DNA from: Prolixibacteraceae bacterium JC049
Lineage (GTDB): Bacteria > Bacteroidota > Bacteroidia > Bacteroidales > Prolixibacteraceae
Assembly: GCA_023369685.1 (NCBI GenBank)
Contig: SACZ01000002.1
Location: forward strand, 186,001 to 250,000
Length of the DNA: 64,000 bases
Direction of reading: 5' to 3'
Below are positions 17,167 to 26,316 of this stretch, piece by piece (position 1 is the first letter of the stretch; each line of letters begins with the position of its first letter). The notes below the pieces were generated by a model that worked only from the letters and a program-made list of their open reading frames with translations, was not told the DNA's origin and ran no database searches. The translations under genes and the position numbers were made by a program.

Positions 17167-17835
17167 TTATTCTTTTTCTGTTGCTGCTTCAACTGTGTTT
17201 TCAGTATTTTCATCTGTTTTCTTGTCCAACTGATTGAAAATATTTCGGTTAAACAAAAGAATAGAGAAGATACCTATTGTAATAGCCGAATCGGCAATAT
17301 TAAATACCGGACGGAAGAAAATAAAATGTTCGCCGGCTTTAAATGGAAACCAACTTGGATAGTGTCCTTCAATTAACGGGAAGTAAAGCATATCGACTAC
17401 CCTACCATGCAAAAATGAAGCATATCCACCTCCTTCAGGCATAAACTGAGCTACCTGATTGTAACTCTCATTGAAAAGCAATCCATAAAATGCACTATCG
17501 ATAATATTTCCGATCGCTCCTGAGAATATCAGTGCAATACATACAATGTAACTCCATTTTACATCGTTACGGATCATTTTCAGCAAATACCATCCAATAC
17601 CAGTAACGGCACCAATACGAAACAGACTAAGAAATATTTTGGCAAATTTTCCTAAATAACCAAACTCTATTCCGAAGGCCATTCCATTGTTTTCCACAAA
17701 ATGAATGATAAACCAATCTCCCAACACTTTGAACTCCTCACCAATCATCATATGGGTTTTAATCCACACTTTAACCGCCTGATCGATAAATAAGATCAGA
17801 AAAATAAGCAGTCCCGATTTCTGTAGCTTTGTCAT
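17167..17835 (-). CDS. lspA: Lipoprotein signal peptidase (signal peptidase II)
   Basis: Inner-membrane aspartyl protease that removes the signal peptide of prolipoproteins. Four membrane helices are visible. The catalytic aspartates lie in GRVVDMLYFP and FNIADSAITIG. The protein is 222 residues, longer than in E. coli because of a loop before the first Asp (FNESYNQVAQFMPEGG), common in Bacteroidota. I start at the ATG at 17835 (MTKLQKSG); the longer frame to 17895 begins inside the upstream terminator. The many lipoproteins in this window are its expected substrates. Confidence 0.93.
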   Translation of the reverse strand: MTKLQKSGLLIFLILFIDQAVKVWIKTHMMIGEEFKVLGDWFIIHFVENNGMAFGIEFGYLGKFAKIFLSLFRIGAVTGIGWYLLKMIRNDVKWSYIVCIALIFSGAIGNIIDSAFYGLLFNESYNQVAQFMPEGGGYASFLHGRVVDMLYFPLIEGHYPSWFPFKAGEHFIFFRPVFNIADSAITIGIFSILLFNRNIFNQLDKKTDENTENTVEAATEKE

Positions 17836-17866
17836 ACTCCAAAAAACTTTTCGTCTGTGCATAAGA

Positions 17867-17898
17867 AAAAATGATTGAGGAAATTCCTCAATCATTTT
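17867..17898 (-). terminator. Terminator of the dksA-like gene
   Basis: AATGATTGAGGAA / TTCCTCAATCATT near-perfect inverted repeat with flanking A and T runs; works in either direction. It separates the dksA-like gene from lspA. Confidence 0.75.
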
Positions 17899-17922
17899 TC
17901 TATTGTTTTGAATGTTGTTATT

Positions 17923-18306
17923 CTACTTCTTTACTTGCTTTTCCTTGGCCGTAATGCTTAATGTAGCATGAGGTACAGCACGTAATCTTTCTTTCGAAAT
18001 TAATTTACCTGTTTCACGGCAAATACCATACGTTTTGTTCTCGATACGAACCAAAGCAGCCTGCAAGTGCTGAATAAATTTTAATTGACGCTGAGCTAGC
18101 TTTCCTGCCTCCTCTTTCGATAGCGTTGCAGCTCCTTCTTCTAACACTTTAAATGTAGGAGAAGTATCCTGCGTATCGTTGCCATCGCTTTGCGTAATTG
18201 AGTTCTTGAAAATATCGTAATCGCGTTTCGCTTTATCCAGCTTTCTTAAGATGATCTCTTTAAATTCAAGAAGCTCCTCATCTGAATATCTTTTCTTTTC
18301 GGTCAT
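17923..18306 (-). CDS. DksA/TraR-family protein with degenerate zinc finger
   Basis: A 127-residue protein with the TraR/DksA layout: N-terminal coiled coil (about 8-90) and a C-terminal finger module YGICRETGKLISKERLRAVPHA. The family normally has four zinc-binding cysteines; here only C96 is left and the others are T99, S117 and A120, so the fold must be stabilised without zinc. Zinc-less DksA homologues are known in other bacteria. It probably binds RNA polymerase in the secondary channel (family knowledge). It lies between ileS and lspA, with its own promoter. Confidence 0.85.
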   Translation of the reverse strand: MTEKKRYSDEELLEFKEIILRKLDKAKRDYDIFKNSITQSDGNDTQDTSPTFKVLEEGAATLSKEEAGKLAQRQLKFIQHLQAALVRIENKTYGICRETGKLISKERLRAVPHATLSITAKEKQVKK

Positions 18307-18330
18307 AACCCAGGTTTTATAGGTTCAAAA

Positions 18331-18368
18331 TGTTTGGAAAAGCCCATTTTTTTCTGAGCCTTTCCAAA
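18331..18368 (-). promoter_or_regulatory. Stable hairpin in the dksA-like leader
   Basis: TTTGGAAAGGCTC and GGGCTTTTCCAAA form a 13-bp stem with two G-U pairs and a 12-nt loop. No T-run follows on the minus strand, so it is more likely a leader structure than an ileS terminator. Confidence 0.5.
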
Positions 18369-18372
18369 GATA
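18365..18372 (-). promoter_or_regulatory. -7 box of the dksA-like gene
   Basis: TATCTTTG on the minus strand, exact TAnnTTTG, 59 bases before the ATG. It overlaps the start of the leader hairpin. Confidence 0.5.
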
Positions 18373-18413
18373 GAAAATTTTTTCAATGCACAATGAGGCG
18401 CCAGCTATAGTTA

Positions 18414-21400
18414 CTACTGTTTGTTTACAGCAATAAGCACCTCGGTGCCATCAATGTCAATCTTATGAGCCGATGCTTCGTCTAACTTTGCAACTACCTC
18501 TAATGAAGCAGCTAATGTTTGATTACTAATGTAATCGGCATGCTCTGCTAAAGCGGCATCAAACTCTTCAGTTTTAGCAATTAGAATGTTCACCTTATCG
18601 GTCACCTCAAAATCGCTATCCTTACGAATATTTTGAATTCTGTTAATAAACTCACGTGCTACACCTTCGTTACGTAACTCTTCAGTAAGAGTAACATCAA
18701 GGGCAACTGTTACACCACCTTCGTTGGCAACCAACCATCCTGGAATATCTTCCGACATGATTTCTACGTCGTCCATTGCCAATGCAATGTTCTCGTCGCC
18801 AACAGTGATATTGAACGTTTCAGCCTTTTCGAAAGCAGCAATATCTTCCTGACTCATTCCGTTTACGGCACCTGCAATCTGCTTCATCAATTTACCATAC
18901 TTAGGACCTAAAGTCTTAAAGTTAGGCTTGATTTTCTTCTTGATTACACCTGCTGAGTCAGTCAAGTATTCCACCTCTTTCACATTGATTTCGGCTTTAA
19001 TGATCTCCTCAACAGCTTCCATCTGTGTTTGGAATTGCTCATTCAATACCGGAACCATAATTTTTGAAAGCGGCTGACGTACTTTCAACTTCTCTTTTCT
19101 TCGTAATCCTAATACCATTGAAGAAACACGCTGAGCAATGTTCATGCGCTCTTCAAGGTCTTTGTTGATTAACGCCTCATCGTACGATGGGAATGTTGCA
19201 AGGTGAACACTCTGCTTAGTCTCTTTGTTCGTTACTGCATTTAAATCGTTGAACAATTGATCCATGTAGAATGGTGCAATTGGAGCAGCCAACTTAGCTA
19301 CATTTAACAAACAAGTGTAAAGCGTTTGGTAAGCCGAAAGCTTATCGGTATTCATTTCACCACCCCAATAACGTTTACGACTTAATCGTACGAACCAGTT
19401 ACTTAAGTTCTCACCTACAAATTCGCTAATAGCACGACCAGCACGCGTTGCATCGTAATTCTCGTAGCTTTCACCCACCTCTTTAATCAATGAGTTCAAC
19501 AACGAAAGAATCCAACGATCTAACTCTGGACGCTCTTCAAAAGCTACTTCCTCTTCGCTATAGTTAAAGCCATCAATATTGGCATACAAAGCGAAGAAAC
19601 TGTAAGTATTATATAGTGTTCCGAAGAATTTACGACGTACTTCGTCAATTCCGTTAATATCGAACTTCAGGTTATCCCAAGGCTGCGCATTGGTTGTCAT
19701 ATACCAACGTAATGGATCTGATCCGTACTTATCGATTGTTTCGAATGGATCAACCGCATTACCTAAGCGCTTCGACATTTTATTTCCTTTCTTATCCAAT
19801 ACCAATCCGTTTGAGATTACTGTTTTAAACGAAACAGAATCGTCAATCATAGTAGCAATGGCATGCAATGTAAAGAACCAACCACGAGTCTGGTCTACTC
19901 CCTCAGCAATAAAATCGGCAGGGAATACATCTTTCATTACGTCTGTGTTCTCGAAAGGATAATGTTGTTGTGCATAAGGCATCGCACCAGAATCGAACCA
20001 AACATCAATTAGATCAGGCTCGCGGAACATCTTCTCTCCTTTTGAAGATACCAATACGATATCATCAACGTAAGGACGGTGCAAGTCAATTTTGTCGTAG
20101 TTGTCTTTAGTATTAACACCTACTTCGAAACCTTCATACGGATTGTTATCCATATATCCAGCTTCCATTGCCTTAGCAATTTCACCAACTAACTCTTCGG
20201 TAGAACCAATGCACTTCTCTTCTGTTCCATCTTCTGTACGCCAGATTGGAAGAGGTGTTCCCCAGTAACGAGAACGAGAAAGGTTCCAGTCAACCAAGTT
20301 TTCCAACCAGTTACCAAAACGACCTGTTCCTGTAGAACCTGGCTTCCAGTTAATGGTTTTATTCAACTCAATCATGCGATCGCGCACAGCAGTAGTACGA
20401 ATAAACCAACTATCTAGTGGATAGTATAAAATTGGCTTATCGGTTCTCCAACAGTGAGGATAGTTGTGTGTATGTTTTTCAACCTTAAAGGCTTTGTTTT
20501 CTTTTTTCAACATTACCGAAATATGTACATCCAATGTTGGATCTTTCTCGGTAAGGTTATTGTCGTATGCATTTTTCACATACATTCCAGCATACTCTTT
20601 GTATGCCTCAACATTTACGTTGCTAGCCACAAAATCAGCATCCAAATCTTCAATTGCAAAGAATTTACCAGTACGGTCAACCATTGGCTGACGCTTACCT
20701 TCATTGTCAATCATGATTAGTGGAGCAATACCTGACTGCTTAGCAACGCGATCATCATCGGCACCAAAAGTAGGTGCAATGTGTACAATACCAGTACCAT
20801 CTTCTGTGGTAACGAAATCGCCAGTAATCACGCGAAAAGCATCTCCATCAGGCTTCACCCAAGGAATTAACTGCTCGTAGCTAATTCCTGCTAAATCGGC
20901 ACCTTTGAACTCTGAAATTACCTCATAAGGCAATACTTTTCCACCTACCTCGTATTCGCTGAAATCAACTTCGGCATGCTCTGCTTTAAAGTAAGCTTTT
21001 ACCAAATCTTTCGCTAAAACTACTGTCGATGGAGTTCCTGTATATGGATTGAAAGTACGAACTTTCACATAAGTCACTTTAGGACCAACAGCCAAGGCCG
21101 TGTTCGATGGCAATGTCCATGGAGTAGTTGTCCATGCCACGAAGTGTACATCACCCTCTTCACCTTCGAAAAGTTGCTCCGACTGCTCGTTGCGAACCAC
21201 TTTAAACTGAACAGTTGCAGTAGTATCTTTCACATCGCGGTAACAACCTGGCTGGTTCAACTCGTGCGAGCTCAAGCCTGTTCCAGCAGCAGGCGAGAAT
21301 GGCTGAATAGTGTATCCTTTGTAAAGCATTCCTTTTTTGTAAAGCTTGCTTAACAAATGCCACAATGTTTCAATATAACGGTTATCGTAAGTAATATACG

Positions 21401-21845
21401 GATCGTCCATGTTTACCCAGTATCCCATCTGGCGAGTCAACTCTTCCCACTGATCGGTATACTTCATCACCTCTTTACGACATGCCGCATTGTATTCGGC
21501 AACGGTAATGTTTTTCCCAATATCTTCTTTGGTAATTCCTAAAAGTTTCTCAACACCTAACTCTACTGGAAGCCCGTGTGTATCCCAACCGGCCTTACGC
21601 TTCACCAAGAAGCCTTGCATGGTTTTATATCTACAGAAAGTATCCTTAATGGTACGAGCCATTACGTGGTGAATTCCTGGCTGTCCGTTAGCCGATGGAG
21701 GTCCTTCGTAGAAAACAAAAGTTGGTTTTCCTTCACGCGTACTCATACTCTTGTGGAAAGTATCGTCCTCTTCCCACCACTTCTGGATATCTTTATTAAT
21801 CTGAGATAAATTAAATTGCTTATACTCAGGGAATTTATTACTCAT
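18414..21845 (-). CDS. ileS: Isoleucyl-tRNA synthetase, type 2, with GIHH signature
   Basis: Charges tRNA-Ile. At 1143 residues it is the long (type 2, eukaryote-like) form. The class I signature normally reads HxGH; here residues 57-60 are GIHH in PPSANGQPGIHHVMARTIKD, so positions 1 and 3 are exchanged. The second motif is KMSKR (689-693), as in other type 2 enzymes. The editing domain (TTPWTLPSNTA, GTGIVHIAPTFG) is present. Type 2 enzymes are known for mupirocin insensitivity, and the GxHH variant has been linked to extreme resistance. It appears to be the only ileS in the window. Confidence 0.97.
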   Translation of the reverse strand: MSNKFPEYKQFNLSQINKDIQKWWEEDDTFHKSMSTREGKPTFVFYEGPPSANGQPGIHHVMARTIKDTFCRYKTMQGFLVKRKAGWDTHGLPVELGVEKLLGITKEDIGKNITVAEYNAACRKEVMKYTDQWEELTRQMGYWVNMDDPYITYDNRYIETLWHLLSKLYKKGMLYKGYTIQPFSPAAGTGLSSHELNQPGCYRDVKDTTATVQFKVVRNEQSEQLFEGEEGDVHFVAWTTTPWTLPSNTALAVGPKVTYVKVRTFNPYTGTPSTVVLAKDLVKAYFKAEHAEVDFSEYEVGGKVLPYEVISEFKGADLAGISYEQLIPWVKPDGDAFRVITGDFVTTEDGTGIVHIAPTFGADDDRVAKQSGIAPLIMIDNEGKRQPMVDRTGKFFAIEDLDADFVASNVNVEAYKEYAGMYVKNAYDNNLTEKDPTLDVHISVMLKKENKAFKVEKHTHNYPHCWRTDKPILYYPLDSWFIRTTAVRDRMIELNKTINWKPGSTGTGRFGNWLENLVDWNLSRSRYWGTPLPIWRTEDGTEEKCIGSTEELVGEIAKAMEAGYMDNNPYEGFEVGVNTKDNYDKIDLHRPYVDDIVLVSSKGEKMFREPDLIDVWFDSGAMPYAQQHYPFENTDVMKDVFPADFIAEGVDQTRGWFFTLHAIATMIDDSVSFKTVISNGLVLDKKGNKMSKRLGNAVDPFETIDKYGSDPLRWYMTTNAQPWDNLKFDINGIDEVRRKFFGTLYNTYSFFALYANIDGFNYSEEEVAFEERPELDRWILSLLNSLIKEVGESYENYDATRAGRAISEFVGENLSNWFVRLSRKRYWGGEMNTDKLSAYQTLYTCLLNVAKLAAPIAPFYMDQLFNDLNAVTNKETKQSVHLATFPSYDEALINKDLEERMNIAQRVSSMVLGLRRKEKLKVRQPLSKIMVPVLNEQFQTQMEAVEEIIKAEINVKEVEYLTDSAGVIKKKIKPNFKTLGPKYGKLMKQIAGAVNGMSQEDIAAFEKAETFNITVGDENIALAMDDVEIMSEDIPGWLVANEGGVTVALDVTLTEELRNEGVAREFINRIQNIRKDSDFEVTDKVNILIAKTEEFDAALAEHADYISNQTLAASLEVVAKLDEASAHKIDIDGTEVLIAVNKQ

Positions 21846-21883
21846 TTCCGCTATAATTATACCGTTAATTTTAAAAAGAGTAC

Positions 21884-21891
21884 AAATATAG
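21884..21891 (-). promoter_or_regulatory. -7 box of ileS
   Basis: TATATTTG on the minus strand, exact TAnnTTTG, 39 bases before the ileS ATG. Confidence 0.5.
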
Positions 21892-22112
21892 AAAAAAAAT
21901 CTACGGCCTCCCCAAAAAACCTATGAACCAAGTAAGTGGAATTTCGAAACATTAATTTTAAGGATATCTTCTGCATTCAAATACGCAATTAAGAAAGCCT
22001 GACTATGAATTAATGATAAAAAACTGCAACCATTATCACGAAATCATGTCTTCTTAAAACAACAAAATAATTGCTAGCATGACAAACTGTTAAACACACT
22101 AAATCAGATCTT

Positions 22113-22991
22113 ATGCATACCAAGTATTTTTCTTTCAAAATGACCTTTTTCTTCATTTTCGTCTGCTCGTGTACCCAAATCACCATTATTCCTTTAGATC
22201 CTGTTGCCACAAGCAAATTTCATGACCTTACTCTAACACCATGCTATGAAGTCAACGACTTAAGGCTAGATATAAACAGGCAAAAGAAATGGCACTTAAA
22301 TGAAGACGAGAAAGAGAACAAGGAATATCACGAATTAGGATTTGACTTAGGAAACGGACTTTTCTTTGATTTAAATATGAACCTCAGTTTTCGACTCGAC
22401 AAACTTCTTCCAATTCCAAATGACAACTATACTGTCAAACACTCCTTAGAGACTCCGATAATAAATAAAACCATCATCTATCAACATCACAACGACACAG
22501 TTTCTATTGATTTTTCGAAAAACAAACGACAATTCTATAGCCATCACATCGTACGTCAGGCTAACAATACAAGTGTCATGTATAAAAAAACACCCATGTG
22601 TACTATTTCAAAAAAAGGGGACACAATATCGTATATCGTCAATGGTTTTCTACATGATCAGATTATAAAAAAAGATACGGAAACCTATTGCTCGCTAAAT
22701 CACAACCATTCTACACAACTTCTGTACAAAATCAGAAAAAACAAAATTGAAATAGGCAATGACTATAGAATTGAACTCACCAATAATTCTAAGAGCATTA
22801 AAATTTATGAGCGTACTCCTTTTTCTTCAAGCATGAATTTAATTTTCACCATTGAAAAAGACCGCAACAAAACATTTGTCTACACCGATTTTTATCTGGG
22901 CTATATCATTGAACAAGATGGCAGCAATTTAAAAGTTACCACAACTTATAAGTTCAATGAATTTTACCAATTAATTGATCACAACAAATAA
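22113..22991 (+). CDS. Lipoprotein of unknown function
   Basis: A 292-residue protein with a short hydrophobic N-terminus ending in FIFVCSC, a plausible lipobox, so it is probably anchored in the envelope. The rest is polar, rich in Asn, Lys and Thr, with predicted beta-strand pattern and no motif I recognise. Codon use is more AT-rich than its neighbours, hinting at late acquisition. No operon partner: 267 bp separate it from ileS and 61 bp from rmuC. The interval 21846-22112 holds only the ileS promoter. Confidence 0.6.
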   Translation: MHTKYFSFKMTFFFIFVCSCTQITIIPLDPVATSKFHDLTLTPCYEVNDLRLDINRQKKWHLNEDEKENKEYHELGFDLGNGLFFDLNMNLSFRLDKLLPIPNDNYTVKHSLETPIINKTIIYQHHNDTVSIDFSKNKRQFYSHHIVRQANNTSVMYKKTPMCTISKKGDTISYIVNGFLHDQIIKKDTETYCSLNHNHSTQLLYKIRKNKIEIGNDYRIELTNNSKSIKIYERTPFSSSMNLIFTIEKDRNKTFVYTDFYLGYIIEQDGSNLKVTTTYKFNEFYQLIDHNK

Positions 22992-23052
22992 ATATGATTG
23001 ATCTTTTTTTATCCATCTTGGCTTATTAAATTTACTTCAAAAAAGAACTCTG

Positions 23053-24366
23053 ATGGATGTTATTTCAATTATAATAGGTGCTTCAATGGCTTCGTTAGGC
23101 ACTATACTGGTTTATAAATCGATAACTGCAAAACAACAAAAAGTCAAGGAGCAGCAGTTGTCCGACTTACAGCAACAGCAAGCTATTTTAAAACGGGAGT
23201 TGGAATTGAAGCAATCGGGCTTATCGGCCAAAGAAGAAGCATTGGCTAAAGTTTCTGAAGAGAAATTAATTCTCACCAATGAAATTACCCGATTAGAAAC
23301 AGAACAAAAAGGCTGGCAAGAGAAATTACATCAACAAGAAAAAGAGCTTAAACGTCTGCAAGAGCAACTTACTACTCAGTTCGAAAATATTGCACAGCGA
23401 ATACTTAAAGAAAATAGCCAAGAGCTTTCGGCCACCAACCAGCAGAAACTAAAAGAGGTACTTTCTCCACTGAAAGAAAAGATAACCACTTTTGAAAAAC
23501 GAGTTGAAGAAACCTATGAAAAAAGCCTAAAAGATCAGACCGACTTAAAAGCTGAACTGAAGAAGTTAGGCGATATGAATCTTCAAATTGGACAAGAAGC
23601 CCGCAATTTAACTCGCGCACTTAAAGGCGATGTAAAAAAGCAAGGCAACTGGGGAGAAATGATTTTGGAACGCATCCTGGAACAATCGGGCTTAACCGAG
23701 GGACGTGAGTTCAAACGAGAGCAAGTCGATTCCAATAGCGCAGGAAGCAACATCCGCCCCGATGTAGTTATCCATCTTCCAGACAACAAGCACATCATTA
23801 TCGATTCAAAAGTCTCACTTGTTGCCTATGAGCGATGGGTAGCAGCCGAATCAGTGGAAGAAAAACAGCAAGCCATAAAAGAGCATTTGTTGTCCATGCG
23901 CACACATATAAAAGAATTGGGCAAAAAGCATTATCAAACAGCAGGCAAGCTAAACACACCCGACTTCGTACTGCTCTTCATTCCTATCGAATCATCGTTT
24001 GGAGCTGCCATAGAAGCGGACAAAGACCTATTTTCGTTTGCATGGGAACAGAAAGTGGTATTGGTTAGTCCATCAACATTATTGGCAACTCTTCGTACCA
24101 TAGCATCTATCTGGCAGCAGGAAAACCAAACCAAAAATGCCATAGAAATTGCGCGTCAAGGAGGTGCACTTTACGATAAATTTGTTCTCTTTGTAAAAGA
24201 TTTGGAAAAGATTGGCAGCAATATCGATACACTTCGCAAAAGCTACGATTCTGCTTTCAATAAGTTATCGATCGGAACAGGCAACCTTATGCGAAGGAGT
24301 GAAAAACTAAGGGAATTGGGAGCCAAAGTTTCGAAAGAGCTGCCTCAACAATATACCGACAATTAA
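23053..24366 (+). CDS. rmuC: DNA recombination protein RmuC
   Basis: A 437-residue RmuC homologue, thought to limit DNA rearrangement at inverted repeats. A single membrane segment (about 5-21) leads into a long coiled coil (about 25-175). The nuclease-like RmuC domain follows with GNWGEMILERILEQSGL, RPDVVIHLPDNKHIIIDSKV (the D-x-K core of a PD-(D/E)xK fold) and WQQENQTKNA. Length and order are typical. A small membrane protein gene follows 12 bases later. Confidence 0.92.
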   Translation: MDVISIIIGASMASLGTILVYKSITAKQQKVKEQQLSDLQQQQAILKRELELKQSGLSAKEEALAKVSEEKLILTNEITRLETEQKGWQEKLHQQEKELKRLQEQLTTQFENIAQRILKENSQELSATNQQKLKEVLSPLKEKITTFEKRVEETYEKSLKDQTDLKAELKKLGDMNLQIGQEARNLTRALKGDVKKQGNWGEMILERILEQSGLTEGREFKREQVDSNSAGSNIRPDVVIHLPDNKHIIIDSKVSLVAYERWVAAESVEEKQQAIKEHLLSMRTHIKELGKKHYQTAGKLNTPDFVLLFIPIESSFGAAIEADKDLFSFAWEQKVVLVSPSTLLATLRTIASIWQQENQTKNAIEIARQGGALYDKFVLFVKDLEKIGSNIDTLRKSYDSAFNKLSIGTGNLMRRSEKLRELGAKVSKELPQQYTDN

Positions 24367-24378
24367 AAATACAAAGAT

Positions 24379-24621
24379 ATGATGAATCGAATTATATATA
24401 GCTTACTTGGAATTGGTGTAATGGGCTACGGCATCTATTCGTGGCTAGTGGCTAAAACATTCCCGCTGGTATTTGGATTAGCATCGGTAGGTTTGGGAAT
24501 TTATCTATTTTTCCGTGCTTTCGAGGATAAGTTCGAACAACGCACCAGCAATATTGTAAAATTAATTATGGTCGTTATTCTGGGAGTTCTTTTCGGAATA
24601 CATTTTTTCAATAAAGTCTAA
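24379..24621 (+). CDS. Small membrane protein
   Basis: 80 residues, with three hydrophobic segments (about 4-20, 28-46 and 60-77) and a charged stretch FEDKFEQRTS between the last two. No known family recognised. It is 12 bases behind rmuC and probably co-transcribed. Confidence 0.65.
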   Translation: MMNRIIYSLLGIGVMGYGIYSWLVAKTFPLVFGLASVGLGIYLFFRAFEDKFEQRTSNIVKLIMVVILGVLFGIHFFNKV

Positions 24622-24629
24622 GTTATTTT

Positions 24630-24662
24630 CATCGCAGCGCAGAATTCTACTACGCTGCGATG
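24630..24662. terminator. Inverted repeat between convergent genes
   Basis: CATCGCAGCG / CGCTGCGATG 10-bp perfect arms, 13-nt loop, between the ends of two convergent genes. T-runs are short on both sides, so efficiency is uncertain. Confidence 0.55.
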
Positions 24663-24669
24663 AGAAATA

Positions 24670-25161
24670 CTACATCCGCTGCACAGAACTAGCCAGTCGA
24701 CACACTTGCTGAAAGTCGGAAATAGAATTAATGGTTAAAGAGCCATACATATAAATTACTGCAGTATTCGATACCAATAGATACTCAACCCGATTATCTT
24801 TTCCTGCCTTTTTATAAAATCCATATTTCTTTCCATTCTCAGAATTAAGCATTAGAAGCTTAAACTTCGAAAGCTGCAACTTTTCACCCACTTCGGTATA
24901 AAGATTAATCATTGTTTCTTTTCCTTGCTTACGAGCAGCTTCTAACATTATCACCGAAGACAGATTATCCATATAATGTTTCAGCTTAGCGTCCAAACCT
25001 TCTCTTTTGGCAATCATCTTAAAAAGCTCATCGCTCACCTCAACATAGTTCACTTCTGTATTGTCGGCATAGTTCATCAACACTTTCTGTGTCTGATTCG
25101 GTTGTTGTGCATTAGCCATTAAGACACAACAGGTAAGTAGTAGAAAAATAATGTGTTTCAT
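24670..25161 (-). CDS. DUF4252-type exported protein
   Basis: 163 residues with a signal peptide (cleavage near MANAQQ) and the pattern of DUF4252 proteins in Bacteroidota: FKMIAKREG, a stretch on metabolic-stress-like repeats, and a conserved C-terminal TINSISDFQQVC. Such genes often sit downstream of an ECF sigma and a small membrane anti-sigma-like gene, as here. Function unknown; family assignment is from memory of the pattern. Confidence 0.6.
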   Translation of the reverse strand: MKHIIFLLLTCCVLMANAQQPNQTQKVLMNYADNTEVNYVEVSDELFKMIAKREGLDAKLKHYMDNLSSVIMLEAARKQGKETMINLYTEVGEKLQLSKFKLLMLNSENGKKYGFYKKAGKDNRVEYLLVSNTAVIYMYGSLTINSISDFQQVCRLASSVQRM

Positions 25162-25207
25162 GTGTTCAATGTTTTTTGATTCATAATTCGACTTCTTATG
25201 GCGTTAG

Positions 25208-25603
25208 TTATAATTCTATTTTATTCAGTTTTTCTAATTCTTTGAAGAAACTTTCGTGAATACTATTTTGACTTGGTATATCTTCCAGCACGGTTACATT
25301 CAGCTTACTCATTGCATTATTCAGTTGGTTGGAAAAGACAGAAAGAGCATAAATTGCGTCCTCTTCTTTCTGAGTTAGATCTGCCATAGTGTTTTCAGAT
25401 GACATTGGCTTATTCACTAATGAAACAATGAACAAACTTACACCTACAAGCGATGCAGCCACCGAAAGTTGAACCAAACGCCTTCTTTTGTGGGCCTTTA
25501 CTTTCTTCATCGCATCAAAAACAGGAACATCTTCTTTAGCCACCTCTCTACACCCTTTTCTATAATCCTGATATTCTCTCATATTATCACTCTGCCATTC
25601 CAT
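25208..25603 (-). CDS. Membrane protein, probable anti-sigma partner
   Basis: 131 residues from the ATG at 25603, which has an AAGGAGG six bases upstream; an earlier ATG at 25609 overlaps that purine tract. One membrane segment (VAASLVGVSLFIVSLV, about 49-64) with a basic cytoplasmic N-terminus fits a one-pass anti-sigma factor. Its start lies inside the end of the sigma gene frame (17-base overlap), which suggests coupled translation. That coupling would fail if the nonsense codon in the sigma gene is real. Confidence 0.55.
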   Translation of the reverse strand: MEWQSDNMREYQDYRKGCREVAKEDVPVFDAMKKVKAHKRRRLVQLSVAASLVGVSLFIVSLVNKPMSSENTMADLTQKEEDAIYALSVFSNQLNNAMSKLNVTVLEDIPSQNSIHESFFKELEKLNKIEL

Positions 25604-26087
25604 ACTCATCCTCCTTAAAATACATTAATATCTTCTTTCGTGCTCTTGCCACATTAGCGCGTATAGTGTTTATGGGGCGTTTTAAAATCTCACTTATCTC
25701 TTCATAATCCAACTCTTCAATATCTTTTAGGTAGACAGCATCTTGTTACTGTGGTGGAAGCGACCCTATAAATTCCTTCACCTGATTCAACAGATCAACC
25801 TGTTCGACATTTGAACTACATGACCGGAAAGCTGTATTGCTCTTCTGCCAGTTGAAATGATTGGCTCTTTTCCTGATTATGTCCATGCAGTAATTATGAG
25901 TAATGGTCATAGCCAGCGTGTCCATGGGTTTATTGAAATCCAGCTTTTTTCTTTGCTTCCAAAGTTTCAAAACCACCTCCTGAACAGCATCCTGCGCCTC
26001 AGCCTCGCTTTTCAATAAGCTAAATGCAAATCGGTATAGCTTATTTTGCATTCGCAGTATTTCCTGTTCAAATTGTGTTGATTTCAT
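25587..26087 (-). pseudogene. ECF sigma factor interrupted by one in-frame stop
   Basis: The frame from the ATG at 26087 encodes region 2 (LYRFAFSLLKSEAEAQDAVQEVV) up to GSLPPQ, then hits TAA at 25746-25748 (codon 114). The same frame goes on without a shift through QDAVYLKDIEELDYEEISEI and RPINTIRANVARARKKIL, a complete region 4 with its helix-turn-helix, and ends at TGA 25587. A single base change (CAA or AAA to TAA) explains it. Region 4 is still well kept, so the event is recent, a sequencing error, or a site of read-through. Confidence 0.8.
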
Positions 26088-26264
26088 TTGTGGTTTTTGT
26101 AGGTAATACGTTTTACTACAATTTTCATTACATCTTCTTCGTTAAAAAAGCAACCTTTTCATTTTTGAAGCCATCTTTTATAAGGAATTAGTTATTCAAT
26201 ATGAAGCAATTATCAGAATGCTTCAATAAAAATAGAATATCCGATTCATTATCGATACCAAATT

Positions 26265-26284
26265 GGAATAACTTTTGTTATTCC
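26265..26284. promoter_or_regulatory. Perfect inverted repeat upstream of 26317
   Basis: GGAATAAC-TTTT-GTTATTCC, 33 bases before the next start codon; possible operator. Confidence 0.4.
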
Positions 26285-26316
26285 TCCATTGTCCTAAAAC
26301 TTAAAAATAATGTCTT

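Noticed and set aside
17836-17895. Longer start for lspA
   Set aside because: The added N-terminus is encoded by the terminator hairpin of the upstream gene.
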